Shown piece after piece: positions 18,804 through 29,761 of a stretch of 64,000 nucleotides of DNA (position 1 is its first letter; the number at the start of each line of letters is the position of its first letter). The stretch comes from Leptolyngbya sp. BC1307 (GTDB taxonomy: Bacteria > Cyanobacteriota > Cyanobacteriia > Phormidesmidales > Phormidesmidaceae), in NCBI RefSeq assembly GCF_002286735.1, contig NZ_NRTA01000019.1:1-64000 (forward strand), read 5' to 3'. The notes beneath the pieces are model-generated. The model did not search any database. It saw nothing but the letters and a program-made list of their open reading frames with translations, and was not told the DNA's origin. A program made the position numbers and the translations under genes.

Positions 18804-21308
18804 ATGGCAAAACAGCTTAACTTTTCCAATGAGCAGATCGTACCCACCGCTCTTCATACCGAGGTGCAGCGATCATATTTGGAATACGCCATGAGCGTCA
18901 TTGTCGGGCGCGCCCTGCCTGACGTTCGCGACGGGCTAAAGCCTGTTCACCGGCGCATTCTATATGCGATGCATGAACTGGGGCTAACCCCTGATCGCCC
19001 GTTTCGCAAGTGTGCCCGCGTCGTTGGCGATGTACTGGGTAAATATCATCCACACGGCGACCAGGCGGTATACGACGCGCTGGTGCGGATGGTGCAAGAT
19101 TTTTCGAGCCGATATCCGCTGCTGGCTGGCCATGGCAACTTTGGCTCGGTCGATAACGATCCGCCAGCGGCGATGCGCTACACCGAAACCCGGCTTGCCG
19201 CAATTGGTCACAGCGCCCTGCTGGCTGAAGTTGGCGAAGCAACGGTCGATTTTATTGACAATTTTGACAGCTCTCAGCAAGAACCAGTCGTGCTACCTGC
19301 ACAGCTGCCGAACCTTCTGCTCAACGGCAGTTCGGGCATTGCGGTGGGGATGGCGACCAATATTCCGCCGCATAATTTAGGAGAAGTCATAGACGGTCTG
19401 ATCGCCTTGATTGATCGGCCCAATCTCTCAAACGAAAAGCTATTTGACCTGATTCCGGGGCCAGATTTTCCGACCGGCGCAGAAATCATCGATACCCAGG
19501 GCATTCACGATGCCTACCGCACCGGTCGCGGCGGTATCCCCATTCGCGGGATTGCCAGTTTTGAAGAGATTCAGCCTGGGCGGGGGAAGCGATCGCGCCA
19601 GGCCATTGTCGTCACCGAGCTGCCCTACCAGGTAAATAAGGCGAGCTGGATTACCAAAATTGCCAGCCTGGTCAACCAGGGGCGAATCGACGGTATTTCC
19701 GACATTCGCGATGAGAGCGACAGAGACGGTATGCGCGTGGTGATTGAGCTGAAGCGGGAGGCTCAGCCCCAGCTTATTCTGAACGACCTCTACAAAATGA
19801 CGCCGCTGCAAACCAACTTCGGGGCGCTGATGCTCGCAATTGAAGACGGTCAGCCCCGGCAGCTCTCTCTACGAGAAATTTTAGAGGCGTTTCTCACCTT
19901 TCGCGAAGAGACGCTGATTCGCCAGTACAGCCACGAGCTGGCGCAAAAGCAGGCCAGAGCCCACATCGTGGCCGGGCAGATTGTCGCCCTTAATCATCTG
20001 GATGCGGTGATTGAAATTTTGCGCCGTGCGCCCGACGGCACCACCGCTCGCGTCAGCCTGCAAGAGCGCTTTGAGCTGAGCGACCAGCAGGCCGACAGCA
20101 TTTTGTCGATGCCCCTACGCCGACTGACCAGCCTGGAGCAACAAAAGCTGCGCGACGAAGCCGAAGAACTCGCAGCCCGAATTGGCGATCTGCAAACCCT
20201 GGTAGAAGATCGCTCGGTGCTAATGAAGTCCTTAAAAAAGGAGCTTAGAGCGCTCAAAAAGAAATTTGACGACCCCCGCCGCACCCGCATTCAAACCTCT
20301 GCCGAACGCCGCCGCGAGCAGCAGGTACTTGCCGAGATTGCTGCCGAAGAAAGCGAAGAGACGTTCATCGTAGAATTTACCCGCAAAGGCTATGTGCGCC
20401 GATCCTCGCCCAAAGCCTACAGCCGCCGTCAGTCAAGAGTTGAATCTAGCGCGCAGCTCGACGAATTTGACGATATTACTATTCAAACTGAGCTGACTAA
20501 CCCCACTGAAGAGATTTTAGTCTTAACCCGCGATGGTAAAGCGTATACCGTGAGCGTAGGCGATATTCCCATCGGGCAGCGGCAGCAGAAGGGTGTCCCT
20601 CTCATCGGTTTGCTGCCCAACGCTGCTGGCAGTACCCCAGACGACGTGGCCGCCCAGATCGTCTTGAACGAAGCGCGGCTAGGCCAGCAGCTGATCTTGA
20701 TTACCACTAAAGGCAGAGTGAAACGCCTGCCTGCTCAAGAGCTGAGCAACCTCACTGGCCGGGGGCTGACTGCGGTCAAGCTCAAAACAGAAGATACCTT
20801 GCAATATGCGCTGATTACGCCCCTGGGCAGCGATCTGGTGCTGGCTTCGTCGGGCGGTAGGCTGCTGCGCTTTCGGGTCAACGACGAACAACTGCCAGAG
20901 CTGAGCCGCACTGCTCAGGGGCCGCAGGGCATCCGTCTACCCAAGAGCGAGCGTCTGGTCGGCTGCGTGCCGGTACAGTCCAAAGACGCTCTGCTGCTGG
21001 TCTCGACGAAAGGGTTTGCCAAAAAGATGCTGGTCAGCAACTTCAAAACGGCTAACCGGGGTGGGATTGGCTCTCAGTCCTTTAAGTTCAGCTTGAAAAA
21101 TGACTCGCTAGCGTCGATGATATTGGCGGTTCCGGAAACGACCTTCACCGTCGTGACGAATGAAGATCGATGCGCTAGCCTGATGCCCGACGAGGTGCCT
21201 TTGCAGGGCAGAAGCCAGCCGTGCGATCGCTTATTCACCACCCGGCGCACTGAAGCTGTCACCGATACCCTAATCAGCGGTCTCCCTGATGAAGCACTCA
21301 AAGCCTGA
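18804..21308 (+). CDS. gyrA: DNA gyrase/topoisomerase IV subunit A family protein
   Basis: The DNA-cutting subunit of a type IIA topoisomerase, 834 residues. The breakage-reunion domain is complete, with active-site Tyr126 in [13 protein letters not shown] coiled region (about 440-500) and a six-blade beta-pinwheel C-terminal domain (about 525-825) follow. Two features deviate from E. coli GyrA. The residue aligned with Ser83 is Gln87 ([10 protein letters not shown]). The GyrA-box position, normally QRRGGKG, reads RRQSRVE after KAYS, so the box needed for DNA wrapping is not recognisable. It may be the main cyanobacterial gyrase A, a lineage variant, or a ParC-like paralogue; gyrB/parE is not in the window. 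Confidence 0.88.
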   Translation: MAKQLNFSNEQIVPTALHTEVQRSYLEYAMSVIVGRALPDVRDGLKPVHRRILYAMHELGLTPDRPFRKCARVVGDVLGKYHPHGDQAVYDALVRMVQDFSSRYPLLAGHGNFGSVDNDPPAAMRYTETRLAAIGHSALLAEVGEATVDFIDNFDSSQQEPVVLPAQLPNLLLNGSSGIAVGMATNIPPHNLGEVIDGLIALIDRPNLSNEKLFDLIPGPDFPTGAEIIDTQGIHDAYRTGRGGIPIRGIASFEEIQPGRGKRSRQAIVVTELPYQVNKASWITKIASLVNQGRIDGISDIRDESDRDGMRVVIELKREAQPQLILNDLYKMTPLQTNFGALMLAIEDGQPRQLSLREILEAFLTFREETLIRQYSHELAQKQARAHIVAGQIVALNHLDAVIEILRRAPDGTTARVSLQERFELSDQQADSILSMPLRRLTSLEQQKLRDEAEELAARIGDLQTLVEDRSVLMKSLKKELRALKKKFDDPRRTRIQTSAERRREQQVLAEIAAEESEETFIVEFTRKGYVRRSSPKAYSRRQSRVESSAQLDEFDDITIQTELTNPTEEILVLTRDGKAYTVSVGDIPIGQRQQKGVPLIGLLPNAAGSTPDDVAAQIVLNEARLGQQLILITTKGRVKRLPAQELSNLTGRGLTAVKLKTEDTLQYALITPLGSDLVLASSGGRLLRFRVNDEQLPELSRTAQGPQGIRLPKSERLVGCVPVQSKDALLLVSTKGFAKKMLVSNFKTANRGGIGSQSFKFSLKNDSLASMILAVPETTFTVVTNEDRCASLMPDEVPLQGRSQPCDRLFTTRRTEAVTDTLISGLPDEALKA

Positions 21309-21334
21309 AAATTCTCTTCTCCCTTTAATTTGCC

Positions 21335-22657
21335 TTGGCCCAAGTCGTTCTCAAAGATATTTATAAGACCTTTCCGAGCAGCCCGCGTGAGGCGGTTCAG
21401 GCTACCAGTGCCGATGCCCAAAGAGAGGCCCAAAAAAATGCCCGAGAAGATGTCCGAAAAGATGCCCGAAAAGGTGCCCAGATTGACTTACCGGCAGGCT
21501 CCGTCCTTCGTCAAATTAACCTGACGGTAGACGACGGTGAATTCATGGTGCTGGTGGGGCCATCGGGCTGTGGAAAGAGCACTCTGCTGCGCCTGATCTC
21601 TGGGCTGGAGAGCCTGACGAGCGGCGATATCTGGGTGGGCGATCGCCAGGTCAACCGCCTGCCCCCCAAGCAGCGCGACATCGCCATGGTGTTTCAAAGC
21701 TACGCGCTCTACCCTCACCTCAGCGTTTACGACAATTTGGCTTTTGGGCTGAGGCGAACCCGGCTAACAGCCACCGATCCATCTACCAGCAAACCCGCGC
21801 CGCGCCGACCGGCCTGGCTCGAAAGTGTCTTCACAAGCCTGACCCGTCCGCTACCGCATCCTTTCCGCTACCGGTCTGCCACCGAAGATCAAATTGCTCA
21901 GCGGGTTCGCAGCGTTGCCCAAATGCTGCAAATTGAAGCATTGCTCTCCCGTTTGCCCAAACAGCTATCTGGCGGCCAAAAGCAGCGCGTTGCCTTAGGC
22001 CGAGCGATGGCCCGCAATCCTCAGGTGTTTCTGATGGATGAACCGCTCTCTAATCTCGATGCCAAACTGCGCACCGAGACGCGCGCCCAAATTGTCAACC
22101 TGCAGCGTCAGCTAGGTACGACCACTATTTACGTCACTCATGATCAAACTGAAGCGATGACGATGGGCGATCGCATTGCCGTAATGAATCAAGGTGAAAT
22201 CCAGCAGGTAGCCCCACCGCTAGAGCTTTACCGCCGACCGGCCAACCGCTTTGTCGCCGCCTTCATTGGCTCCCCGCCGATGAACTTTCTTCCCGTGACT
22301 GTCAAGGCAGGCCAGCTCGTACACCCTGCTTTTACCCTGCCATTACCGAGTGGCTGGCAGCAGGCATTAGCGCCCTATCAAGACCAGCCGGTTACCCTGG
22401 GAATGCGCCCAGAGCACATGACGACTGGTCAGCAACCTGGCTCAGTACCGATCACCGTCACCCAGTTTGAAGCGCTAGGCAGCGAAACTTTTGTCATGGC
22501 CACCTTTGCAAGTGACCCCACTGCTCAGCCTTCCCTACAGATCCGCGTCTCGGCTGAGCAACCTGTCCAAATCGGCAGCACGCTACAGGTTAGCTTCCCC
22601 GCCGAGCAGATTCACCTATTCGATACCCTCACAGAGATTGCCATTCGACCTGAGTAG
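21335..22657 (+). CDS. ABC transporter ATP-binding protein, UgpC/MalK type
   Basis: The ATPase subunit of an importer for sugars or similar osmolytes, 440 residues, starting at a TTG. It has Walker A GPSGCGKS (75-82), Q-loop Gln121, signature LSGGQ (211-215), Walker B LMDEP (233-237), H-loop His269, and a C-terminal TOBE/OB domain from about 290. Two insertions stand out. Residues 18-50 form a charged Ala/Arg/Lys segment between the first strand and the core, encoded partly by 12-base repeats. Residues 141-185 form an extra loop before the signature, ending PHPFRYRSA. No permease or binding-protein gene is nearby, so the partner is unknown. Confidence 0.9.
   Translation: MAQVVLKDIYKTFPSSPREAVQATSADAQREAQKNAREDVRKDARKGAQIDLPAGSVLRQINLTVDDGEFMVLVGPSGCGKSTLLRLISGLESLTSGDIWVGDRQVNRLPPKQRDIAMVFQSYALYPHLSVYDNLAFGLRRTRLTATDPSTSKPAPRRPAWLESVFTSLTRPLPHPFRYRSATEDQIAQRVRSVAQMLQIEALLSRLPKQLSGGQKQRVALGRAMARNPQVFLMDEPLSNLDAKLRTETRAQIVNLQRQLGTTTIYVTHDQTEAMTMGDRIAVMNQGEIQQVAPPLELYRRPANRFVAAFIGSPPMNFLPVTVKAGQLVHPAFTLPLPSGWQQALAPYQDQPVTLGMRPEHMTTGQQPGSVPITVTQFEALGSETFVMATFASDPTAQPSLQIRVSAEQPVQIGSTLQVSFPAEQIHLFDTLTEIAIRPE
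21435..21482 (+). repeat. Four tandem 12-base units inside the ABC ATPase gene
   Basis: Four consecutive units close to AAGATGCCCGAA (21435-21446, 21447-21458, 21459-21470 and 21471-21482) differ by one to three bases each. They encode the charged insert near residues 34-49. The period is a multiple of three, so copy-number changes keep the reading frame. Confidence 0.75.
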
Positions 22658-22674
22658 CCCTGATTAAACCACTA

Positions 22675-23097
22675 TCAATCGGTTTCTTCGTCTACCATAT
22701 TGGGGCTGATCAGCGTAATATCAAATTCATCCGGCGCTACGCCCGAAAACGTATCTCGCTCTAATTGGTAAAAAATAGCGCGGGCCTGCGGACCAAATAC
22801 AATCTCATCTTCATTGATCAAGTCGTGAGCCTGAAGCTTGTCCCCGTTGATCAACATACCGTTGGCACTGGGTTTACCCTTCAAATTACCATCTACGATG
22901 CGATAGTAGTCTGACTGATTGTCTCGCGGTAGCTGTACCAGCGTGGCATGATGGCGCGAGACAAACTGTGACGCTAGCCGAATATCGCACTTCGGGTCGC
23001 GGCCAATAGAGTAGACCGAGCTATCTAGCGCAATCTCGCGCCTTCCCTGGCTATCTTCAACGATCAAAATGCTGGTGAGCTTAGAATCTGAAGACAT
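22675..23097 (-). CDS. FHA domain protein
   Basis: A 140-residue protein that is essentially one forkhead-associated domain, a phosphothreonine-binding module. The conserved core residues are present: GRDPKCDIRL (Gly-Arg), SRHHATL (Ser-His) and SANGMLINGDKL (Asn-Gly). A short acidic tail follows (PNMVDEETD). No other domain is fused to it. FHA proteins act with Ser/Thr kinases; none is encoded in this window. It ends 17 bases from the convergent ABC ATPase gene. Confidence 0.9.
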   Translation of the reverse strand: MSSDSKLTSILIVEDSQGRREIALDSSVYSIGRDPKCDIRLASQFVSRHHATLVQLPRDNQSDYYRIVDGNLKGKPSANGMLINGDKLQAHDLINEDEIVFGPQARAIFYQLERDTFSGVAPDEFDITLISPNMVDEETD

Positions 23098-23418
23098 AGC
23101 TAAAGCCGAGGTTTACGTAAATAAGCGAGCTAGAAGACGGCATAGCGACAGGGCTATCGGCTCTAATTTAGACTTTGAGTCAGTTAAACTGAATCGGCCT
23201 AAAATCAGAAATCCTTTTTGCCAGAGCCAAGTTACCAAGCCAGCCTGATGATGCCCACCTAATCAAGAATACTCTATAACTTTTACAGAGATCGGTCAGC
23301 CCTTCAAGGCCGCTATCACCATAGAAAGCTAGAAATCGAACCTGAAGGAAGAGGCAGCAACCAGGGCTACCTCTTTAGAATTTAGCGCTTCCAGTCAAGC
23401 TCGAAAGCACTGCGGCTG
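23098..23418. other. Intergenic region between FHA gene and prk
   Basis: This 321-base region lies upstream of the FHA gene and downstream of prk on the same strand. It contains a strong hairpin at 23349-23375, described separately. The remainder is AT-rich (about 23160-23285) and should contain the FHA promoter. No tRNA or plausible small gene was found. Confidence 0.5.
23349..23375 (-). terminator. Candidate prk transcription terminator hairpin
   Basis: AAGAGGCAGC and GCTACCTCTT pair over ten bases with one G-U wobble around a seven-base loop, 44 bases after the prk stop codon. No T-run follows on the minus strand, so termination would not be of the classical intrinsic type. The stem could alternatively stabilise the 3' end of the mRNA. 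Confidence 0.45.
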
Positions 23419-24423
23419 CTAAGCCATAGACTCGGCAGGTATCCGGTTCGCCGTTAGCGCTTCGTAGGTCTCTCTCATCTTCAGGCCGACTAGCACCTGA
23501 AACAGACCGCTGCCGTTCTTAGAGCCCGGATAGTTACGGTGCTTGAGCAGTAGCTCGGTCATTTCGCCGTACTGCTTGGTAGAGGTATTGCTGAGATGGC
23601 TCTCAATGTAGATGACCTCTTCTAGCCGGTCAAACTCGCCGTCTAGCTCTAGCACAGAGACCTCATTGCCAAAGTAGCTGTCAGGGCCGTAATACATCCG
23701 CAAGCCCGGGTAAGAGCAGGTAAGCTTACGTCCGCACGGAATCCAGTCGATGGTTGAACCCTGGTCAAACAGGTAGACCGGATCAAAGTTTTTGATGCCT
23801 TCCCGCTGAATCAGGCGTACCCGTAGGATTTTGTTTTCCTTATCGTCTGGAATGAGATTGGTTGGCAAAATCTGAATGACGACATCGGCATACTGCTTTT
23901 GCACATCAATGTAGGCTTCAAAGTCTGGCTTGCGGGAGTTGATCGCCGCCAGTACGTCTTCGTAAGTATGGCCGCGTTCTGCCATGTCCCGCTGAATTTT
24001 CCAGTTGATTTTTACCTCATCACTGATATCGAGGTACACGCTGAAGTCCAGCAGGCCGCGTACCCGCTCGTCATACAGCGGATGCAGCCCTTCGATCACG
24101 ACAATCTTGTTTGGCTCAACCTTTTCGGGCGGATCGAGTTCACCGGTTTCGTGATTGTAAATCGGCTTGTCAATCGTATTGCCTGCCTTCAGCGCTTTGA
24201 TCTGCTCGTACATCAGATCAAAATTATTTGCCTTGGGGTTAAGCGCCGTTACTTTCTGCTGCTTGCGCTGCTTACGGTCCAAACTGTGATAGTCATCCAA
24301 ACAGATGACCGTCATAAACTCCTCACCAAAGAGATCGCTTAAGCGGCGCAAAAAAGTGGATTTGCCACATCCTGAGTCTCCCGCTACCCCAATCAAAACT
24401 ACTTGGCCTTCTTTACTGGTCAT
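23419..24423 (-). CDS. prk: Phosphoribulokinase
   Basis: Calvin-cycle enzyme that phosphorylates ribulose 5-phosphate to ribulose 1,5-bisphosphate. I choose the ATG at 24423 (334 residues) rather than an in-frame start at 24528. An AGAGGA ribosome-binding site lies a few bases upstream, and this start puts the redox cysteines at Cys19 (GDSGCGKST) and Cys41 (ICLDDYH), the standard cyanobacterial numbering. The C-terminal Cys pair is in WIPCGRKLTCSYPG. These cysteines allow thioredoxin and CP12 control. The P-loop is GVAGDSGCGKST. It is probably monocistronic, with a hairpin after the stop. Confidence 0.97.
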   Translation of the reverse strand: MTSKEGQVVLIGVAGDSGCGKSTFLRRLSDLFGEEFMTVICLDDYHSLDRKQRKQQKVTALNPKANNFDLMYEQIKALKAGNTIDKPIYNHETGELDPPEKVEPNKIVVIEGLHPLYDERVRGLLDFSVYLDISDEVKINWKIQRDMAERGHTYEDVLAAINSRKPDFEAYIDVQKQYADVVIQILPTNLIPDDKENKILRVRLIQREGIKNFDPVYLFDQGSTIDWIPCGRKLTCSYPGLRMYYGPDSYFGNEVSVLELDGEFDRLEEVIYIESHLSNTSTKQYGEMTELLLKHRNYPGSKNGSGLFQVLVGLKMRETYEALTANRIPAESMA

Positions 24424-26383
<1,960 letters not shown>

Positions 26384-26423
26384 CGCTTGCTTGCTTTCGA
26401 TCAAACCATTCGACAAAACCTGG

Positions 26424-26455
26424 AGGAGGGGCATTCTACGGAGCGCCCCTCCTTT
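26424..26455 (+). terminator. Intrinsic terminator after petH
   Basis: A nine-base perfect stem (AGGAGGGGC with GCCCCTCCT) with a 12-base loop is followed by TTT, 40 bases after the petH stop. It lies between petH and the preferred start of the homoserine dehydrogenase gene, which argues against the longer in-frame start of that gene at 26387. Confidence 0.75.
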
Positions 26456-26491
26456 ACAATTGAAAAGTTATTTGCGAAAGGTTTAGAGACA

Positions 26492-27784
26492 TTGGCTTTA
26501 AAAGTGGGGCTCCTGGGATTAGGTACGGTCGGTACAGGCGTCGCCAAAATTTTACTCGATGCTAAAGGTCGCCATCCTTTACTGAGTTCGCTTGAGCTGG
26601 GTAAGGTGGGCGTGCGATCACATCCCAAACCCCGCGCCATTGATCTGCCTGATGCTCTCTTTACTATCGACCTTAATACCATTGTTACCGATCCCAATAT
26701 TGACATCGTCGTCGAAGTAATGGGTGGTCTAGAACCAGCGCGTACGCTGATCTTGCAGGCGATTGACCAAGGCAAGCATGTGGTCACAGCTAATAAGGCC
26801 GTTATTTCCCGCTATGGTGAAGAAATCTACGAGGCGGCCACGGCAGCGGGCGTCTATGTGATGATTGAAGCCGCCGTGGGGGGCGGCATTCCGGTGATTG
26901 CGCCGCTGAAGCAGGCATTGAGCGTTAACCGCATTCAGGCTGTGATGGGCATTGTCAATGGCACGACTAATTACATCCTCACCCGTATGCAAGATGAGGG
27001 GGGCGATTTTGAGAATATTCTCACTGATGCTCAGCAGCTTGGTTATGCCGAGGCCGATCCGACTGCTGATGTCGATGGTCTCGATGCTGCCGACAAAATT
27101 GCCATTCTCGCCGCGCTTGCCTTTGGTGGCCGGATTGATCGTGAGGCGGTTTACTGTGAGGGCATTCGTAACGTCAGCGCGGCTGATATTTCCTACGCTG
27201 AGAAGCTAGGGTTTGTGATTAAGCTGCTGGCGATCGCCAAACTGCCTACCGCTGACAATAGCGCCGACAATATTCAGGTGCGCGTTCACCCGACCTTAGT
27301 GCCGACTGGGCATCCGCTCGCTAGCGTCAACGGGGTTAATAATGCCGTTCTAGTCGAAGGCGATCCGATTGGTCAGGTGATGTTTTACGGGCCGGGTGCG
27401 GGAGAGGGGCCGACTGCTAGCGCCGTCGTTTCAGATTTGCTGAGCATTGCCGCTAGTCTTTCTACCGGGCAAAATCCCAACCCGCTGCTGGCCTGCAATC
27501 ACGATCACACTATCAGCGTCATGCCGAATGCTGAAGTCGTCACTCGTCTGTATGTCCGCCTCCTGGTCAAAGATACTTCCGGTGTGATCGGCAAGCTGGG
27601 CACCTGCTTTGGCAATCACGATGTCAGCTTAGAATCGATTGTGCAAATTAGCGTCCAAAACAATGAAGTAGAGCTGGTCGTGGTCACTCATGCCGTGCAA
27701 GAAGGTGCTTTTCAAAAAGCCCTTGCCGAAATTCGTCAGTTCCCAGAAGTCACTGATGTTCCTAGCTTGCTTCACGTTTTGTAG
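26492..27784 (+). CDS. hom: Homoserine dehydrogenase
   Basis: Reduces aspartate semialdehyde to homoserine on the route to threonine, methionine and isoleucine. I choose the TTG at 26492, giving 430 residues starting MALKVGLLGLGTVG. The frame is open back to 26387, but that stretch contains the petH terminator and the NAD-binding strand should be near the N-terminus. Landmarks are GLGTVGTGVA, the substrate region GGGIPVIAPLKQAL and GIVNGTTNYILTRM, AEADPTADVDGLDAADK, and a C-terminal ACT domain (about 350-430) for feedback control, typically by threonine. prmC begins 15 bases later. Confidence 0.93.
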   Translation: MALKVGLLGLGTVGTGVAKILLDAKGRHPLLSSLELGKVGVRSHPKPRAIDLPDALFTIDLNTIVTDPNIDIVVEVMGGLEPARTLILQAIDQGKHVVTANKAVISRYGEEIYEAATAAGVYVMIEAAVGGGIPVIAPLKQALSVNRIQAVMGIVNGTTNYILTRMQDEGGDFENILTDAQQLGYAEADPTADVDGLDAADKIAILAALAFGGRIDREAVYCEGIRNVSAADISYAEKLGFVIKLLAIAKLPTADNSADNIQVRVHPTLVPTGHPLASVNGVNNAVLVEGDPIGQVMFYGPGAGEGPTASAVVSDLLSIAASLSTGQNPNPLLACNHDHTISVMPNAEVVTRLYVRLLVKDTSGVIGKLGTCFGNHDVSLESIVQISVQNNEVELVVVTHAVQEGAFQKALAEIRQFPEVTDVPSLLHVL

Positions 27785-27799
27785 AGACTTGCGCAATCG

Positions 27800-28705
27800 A
27801 TGTTCCATACAGTATCTGGACAGGATCTCTATCAGTGGCGGCAGTGGGCGATCGCCGCAGCCCATTCACACAAAATTGACCCGGGCGAAGTCGATTGGTT
27901 TCTAAGAGGCTTGAGCGATCTCAGCAGCCTTTCCCTTCAGTTGGGTAGCTACCGCGATCAGGGTAATTTGCCGCTGGCAATCTCTCTGGCTGACTGCACC
28001 AGCAAATGGCAGCAGCGCATAGAGAAACGCACACCTGTGCAATATCTTACTGGCGAGACGCCGTGGCGAAATTTCTCACTTACGGTCTCGCCTGATGTTC
28101 TCATTCCTCGGCCTGAGACGGAGCTTATCATCGACATTGCTTGTGCCCTATCTGAAAAAAGCCCAATTGCGAAACAGCTAGCAACAGGGAAATGGGCTGA
28201 TTTGGGGACGGGTAGCGGGGCGATCGCACTGGGCTTAGCAGATAGTTTTCCGAATGCTACTGTCTATGCCACTGACATCAGTGAAGCTGCTCTGGCGATC
28301 GCTCAAAAAAACGCCCGGCGACACCATCTTGATCACCGGATTACTTTCTACCTGGGTAGCTGGCTTTCTCCGCTGACACCGCTTAAAGGTCAGCTAGCGG
28401 GCATTGTCTCTAATCCACCTTACATTCCCAGCCAAACCATTTCCACTCTCCAGCCCGAAGTTGCCGATCACGAACCGCATCTGGCATTGGATGGTGGTTC
28501 CGATGGGTTAGTCAGTCTTAAGACGCTGATTATCGAGAGTGCTATCTATTTACAGCCGGGCGGCATTTATCTGACAGAGCTGATGGATGGGCAGGCTCAG
28601 ACCGTCGCTAGTTTGCTGGAAGATCAAGGTAGCTACGCCCATATTTCTATCCACCCAGACCTGGCAGGCATCCAAAGGTTCGTCTCTGCTCGCAAAGCTT
28701 TATAA
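27800..28705 (+). CDS. prmC: Release factor glutamine methyltransferase
   Basis: Methylates the glutamine of the GGQ motif in peptide chain release factors. The protein is 301 residues, with the helical N-terminal domain typical of PrmC (about 1-80) and a Rossmann methyltransferase domain. The SAM motif is DLGTGSGAIALGLA (about 135-148) and the catalytic motif is SNPPYIPS (about 211-218). PRPETELI, the substrate-side signature, lies before motif I. The gene closely follows hom and is probably in the same transcript. Confidence 0.93.
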   Translation: MFHTVSGQDLYQWRQWAIAAAHSHKIDPGEVDWFLRGLSDLSSLSLQLGSYRDQGNLPLAISLADCTSKWQQRIEKRTPVQYLTGETPWRNFSLTVSPDVLIPRPETELIIDIACALSEKSPIAKQLATGKWADLGTGSGAIALGLADSFPNATVYATDISEAALAIAQKNARRHHLDHRITFYLGSWLSPLTPLKGQLAGIVSNPPYIPSQTISTLQPEVADHEPHLALDGGSDGLVSLKTLIIESAIYLQPGGIYLTELMDGQAQTVASLLEDQGSYAHISIHPDLAGIQRFVSARKAL

Positions 28706-28735
28706 TCGCTGTATGGCCCGCCTCTACTGAGACTT

Positions 28736-28843
28736 ATGGAAAGCACAGCTTCGTACGATTGGATTTTGGGGGTGCTGGCGATCGCCATCTTCCTCGGCGG
28801 TCTCTTCCTCCTCTTCGACGGCATTAACGGCTCAAATGACTAA
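28736..28843 (+). CDS. 35-residue single-span membrane peptide (intact copy)
   Basis: A short frame begins MESTASYDWILGVLAIAIFL and continues GGLFLLFDGINGSND. Residues 10-27 form one hydrophobic membrane helix with a polar N-terminus and an acidic C-terminus. It does not match the small photosystem, cytochrome b6f or NDH subunits that I know. Evidence that it is coding is that a diverged second copy at 29762-29874 preserves the hydrophobic core mainly through synonymous changes. It starts 30 bases after prmC and lies just before the RHH-HNH gene pair. Function unknown. Confidence 0.65.
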   Translation: MESTASYDWILGVLAIAIFLGGLFLLFDGINGSND

Positions 28844-28918
28844 GCACGTAGCAGAGCACAGATGTAAGGGAACTGCCCTAATGACATAATGCATAATAAT
28901 TGAACTGCTTAAAAAATT

Positions 28919-29320
28919 ATGTTCGAAACGGTTACCCTCAAACTACCTGAACGATTGCATCAAAGATTAATCAATACGGCCCAAGCCACTCACCGACCCT
29001 TAGAAGCCGTGATTTTACACGCTCTAACCGTTGGCAGTCCACCTGACTGGACTGATGTTCCCGAAGAATATCAATCAGACCTAGCGGCCTTAGACCGTTT
29101 GGAGGATGAGGCTCTATGGCAGATTGCTCGCGCTCGAAAATCCCGCGCAGACATGATTCGTTACGATGAACTGTTAGACAAAAATCAAGAACACGTCTTA
29201 GATGAATCTGAGCAAGTAGAACTTCTTAATCTTCGCAAAGAGTCTGAGCGGTTTATGCTACGAAAGGCTCATGCAGCTTCTATTTTACAATGGCGAGGAA
29301 ATCGGGTGTCTGTTGCCTAA
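28919..29320 (+). CDS. Ribbon-helix-helix-like protein paired with HNH nuclease
   Basis: A 133-residue protein. The N-terminus (FETVTLKLPERLHQRLI, then HRPLEAVILHALTVG; about 1-38) has the strand-helix-helix pattern of an RHH or CopG-type DNA-binding domain. A charged helical region follows (about 60-125), rich in Glu, Arg and Leu. The ATG at 28919 is directly preceded by an A/T-rich stretch. Only six bases separate it from the HNH gene, so the two form an operon. An autoregulator or antitoxin-like partner is a reasonable guess, not shown. Conserved pairs of this kind occur in cyanobacteria to my recollection; their role is undetermined. Confidence 0.75.
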   Translation: MFETVTLKLPERLHQRLINTAQATHRPLEAVILHALTVGSPPDWTDVPEEYQSDLAALDRLEDEALWQIARARKSRADMIRYDELLDKNQEHVLDESEQVELLNLRKESERFMLRKAHAASILQWRGNRVSVA

Positions 29321-29326
29321 CCCAAC

Positions 29327-29749
29327 ATGTCTTCATACATTCCAACCCGCTTGCGCGAGCAGATAGAACAGGCTGATTGTGGTCAATGCGGCTACTGCCA
29401 AACACAGGAAGCCAACAGTGGTATTCCGTTATCTTTCGAGCACATATTGCCCCGATCAAAAGGCGGCGGCACGATATTTGAAAACGTTTGTCTTGCTTGT
29501 CGTTCTTGCAATGAATTTAAGTCTGCTTCTACAGATGGAATAGATTCATTAACAGGAAAAAAAGTTGCTCTGTTTAATCCTCGCTTGCACGTATGGGCGA
29601 ACCACTTCTCTTGGAGTGAAGACGGCACAAAAGTAGAAGGTATCACGGCTACAGGCCGAGTTACCGTGGTAGTGCTGCGTATGAATCATGCATCAATCGT
29701 CGTGGCAAGGAGACGTTGGGTATCTAGCGGTTGGCACCCACCAGTTTAA
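29327..29749 (+). CDS. HNH endonuclease
   Basis: A 140-residue protein with a clear HNH nuclease core. A first zinc pair is CGYC near residues 21-24, the catalytic region is FEHILPRSKGGG (about 36-47) with the invariant His, and NVCLACRSCNEFKS supplies the central Asn and the second CxxC pair. The C-terminal part (WANHFSWSEDGTKVEGI, about 93-109) resembles the tail of small HNH proteins found with RHH-type partners. It is likely a metal-dependent DNA nuclease; the target is unknown. It could serve as a toxin, a defence component, or a selfish nuclease that promotes its own spread. Confidence 0.85.
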   Translation: MSSYIPTRLREQIEQADCGQCGYCQTQEANSGIPLSFEHILPRSKGGGTIFENVCLACRSCNEFKSASTDGIDSLTGKKVALFNPRLHVWANHFSWSEDGTKVEGITATGRVTVVVLRMNHASIVVARRRWVSSGWHPPV

Positions 29750-29761
29750 TACTCGTTCTGC

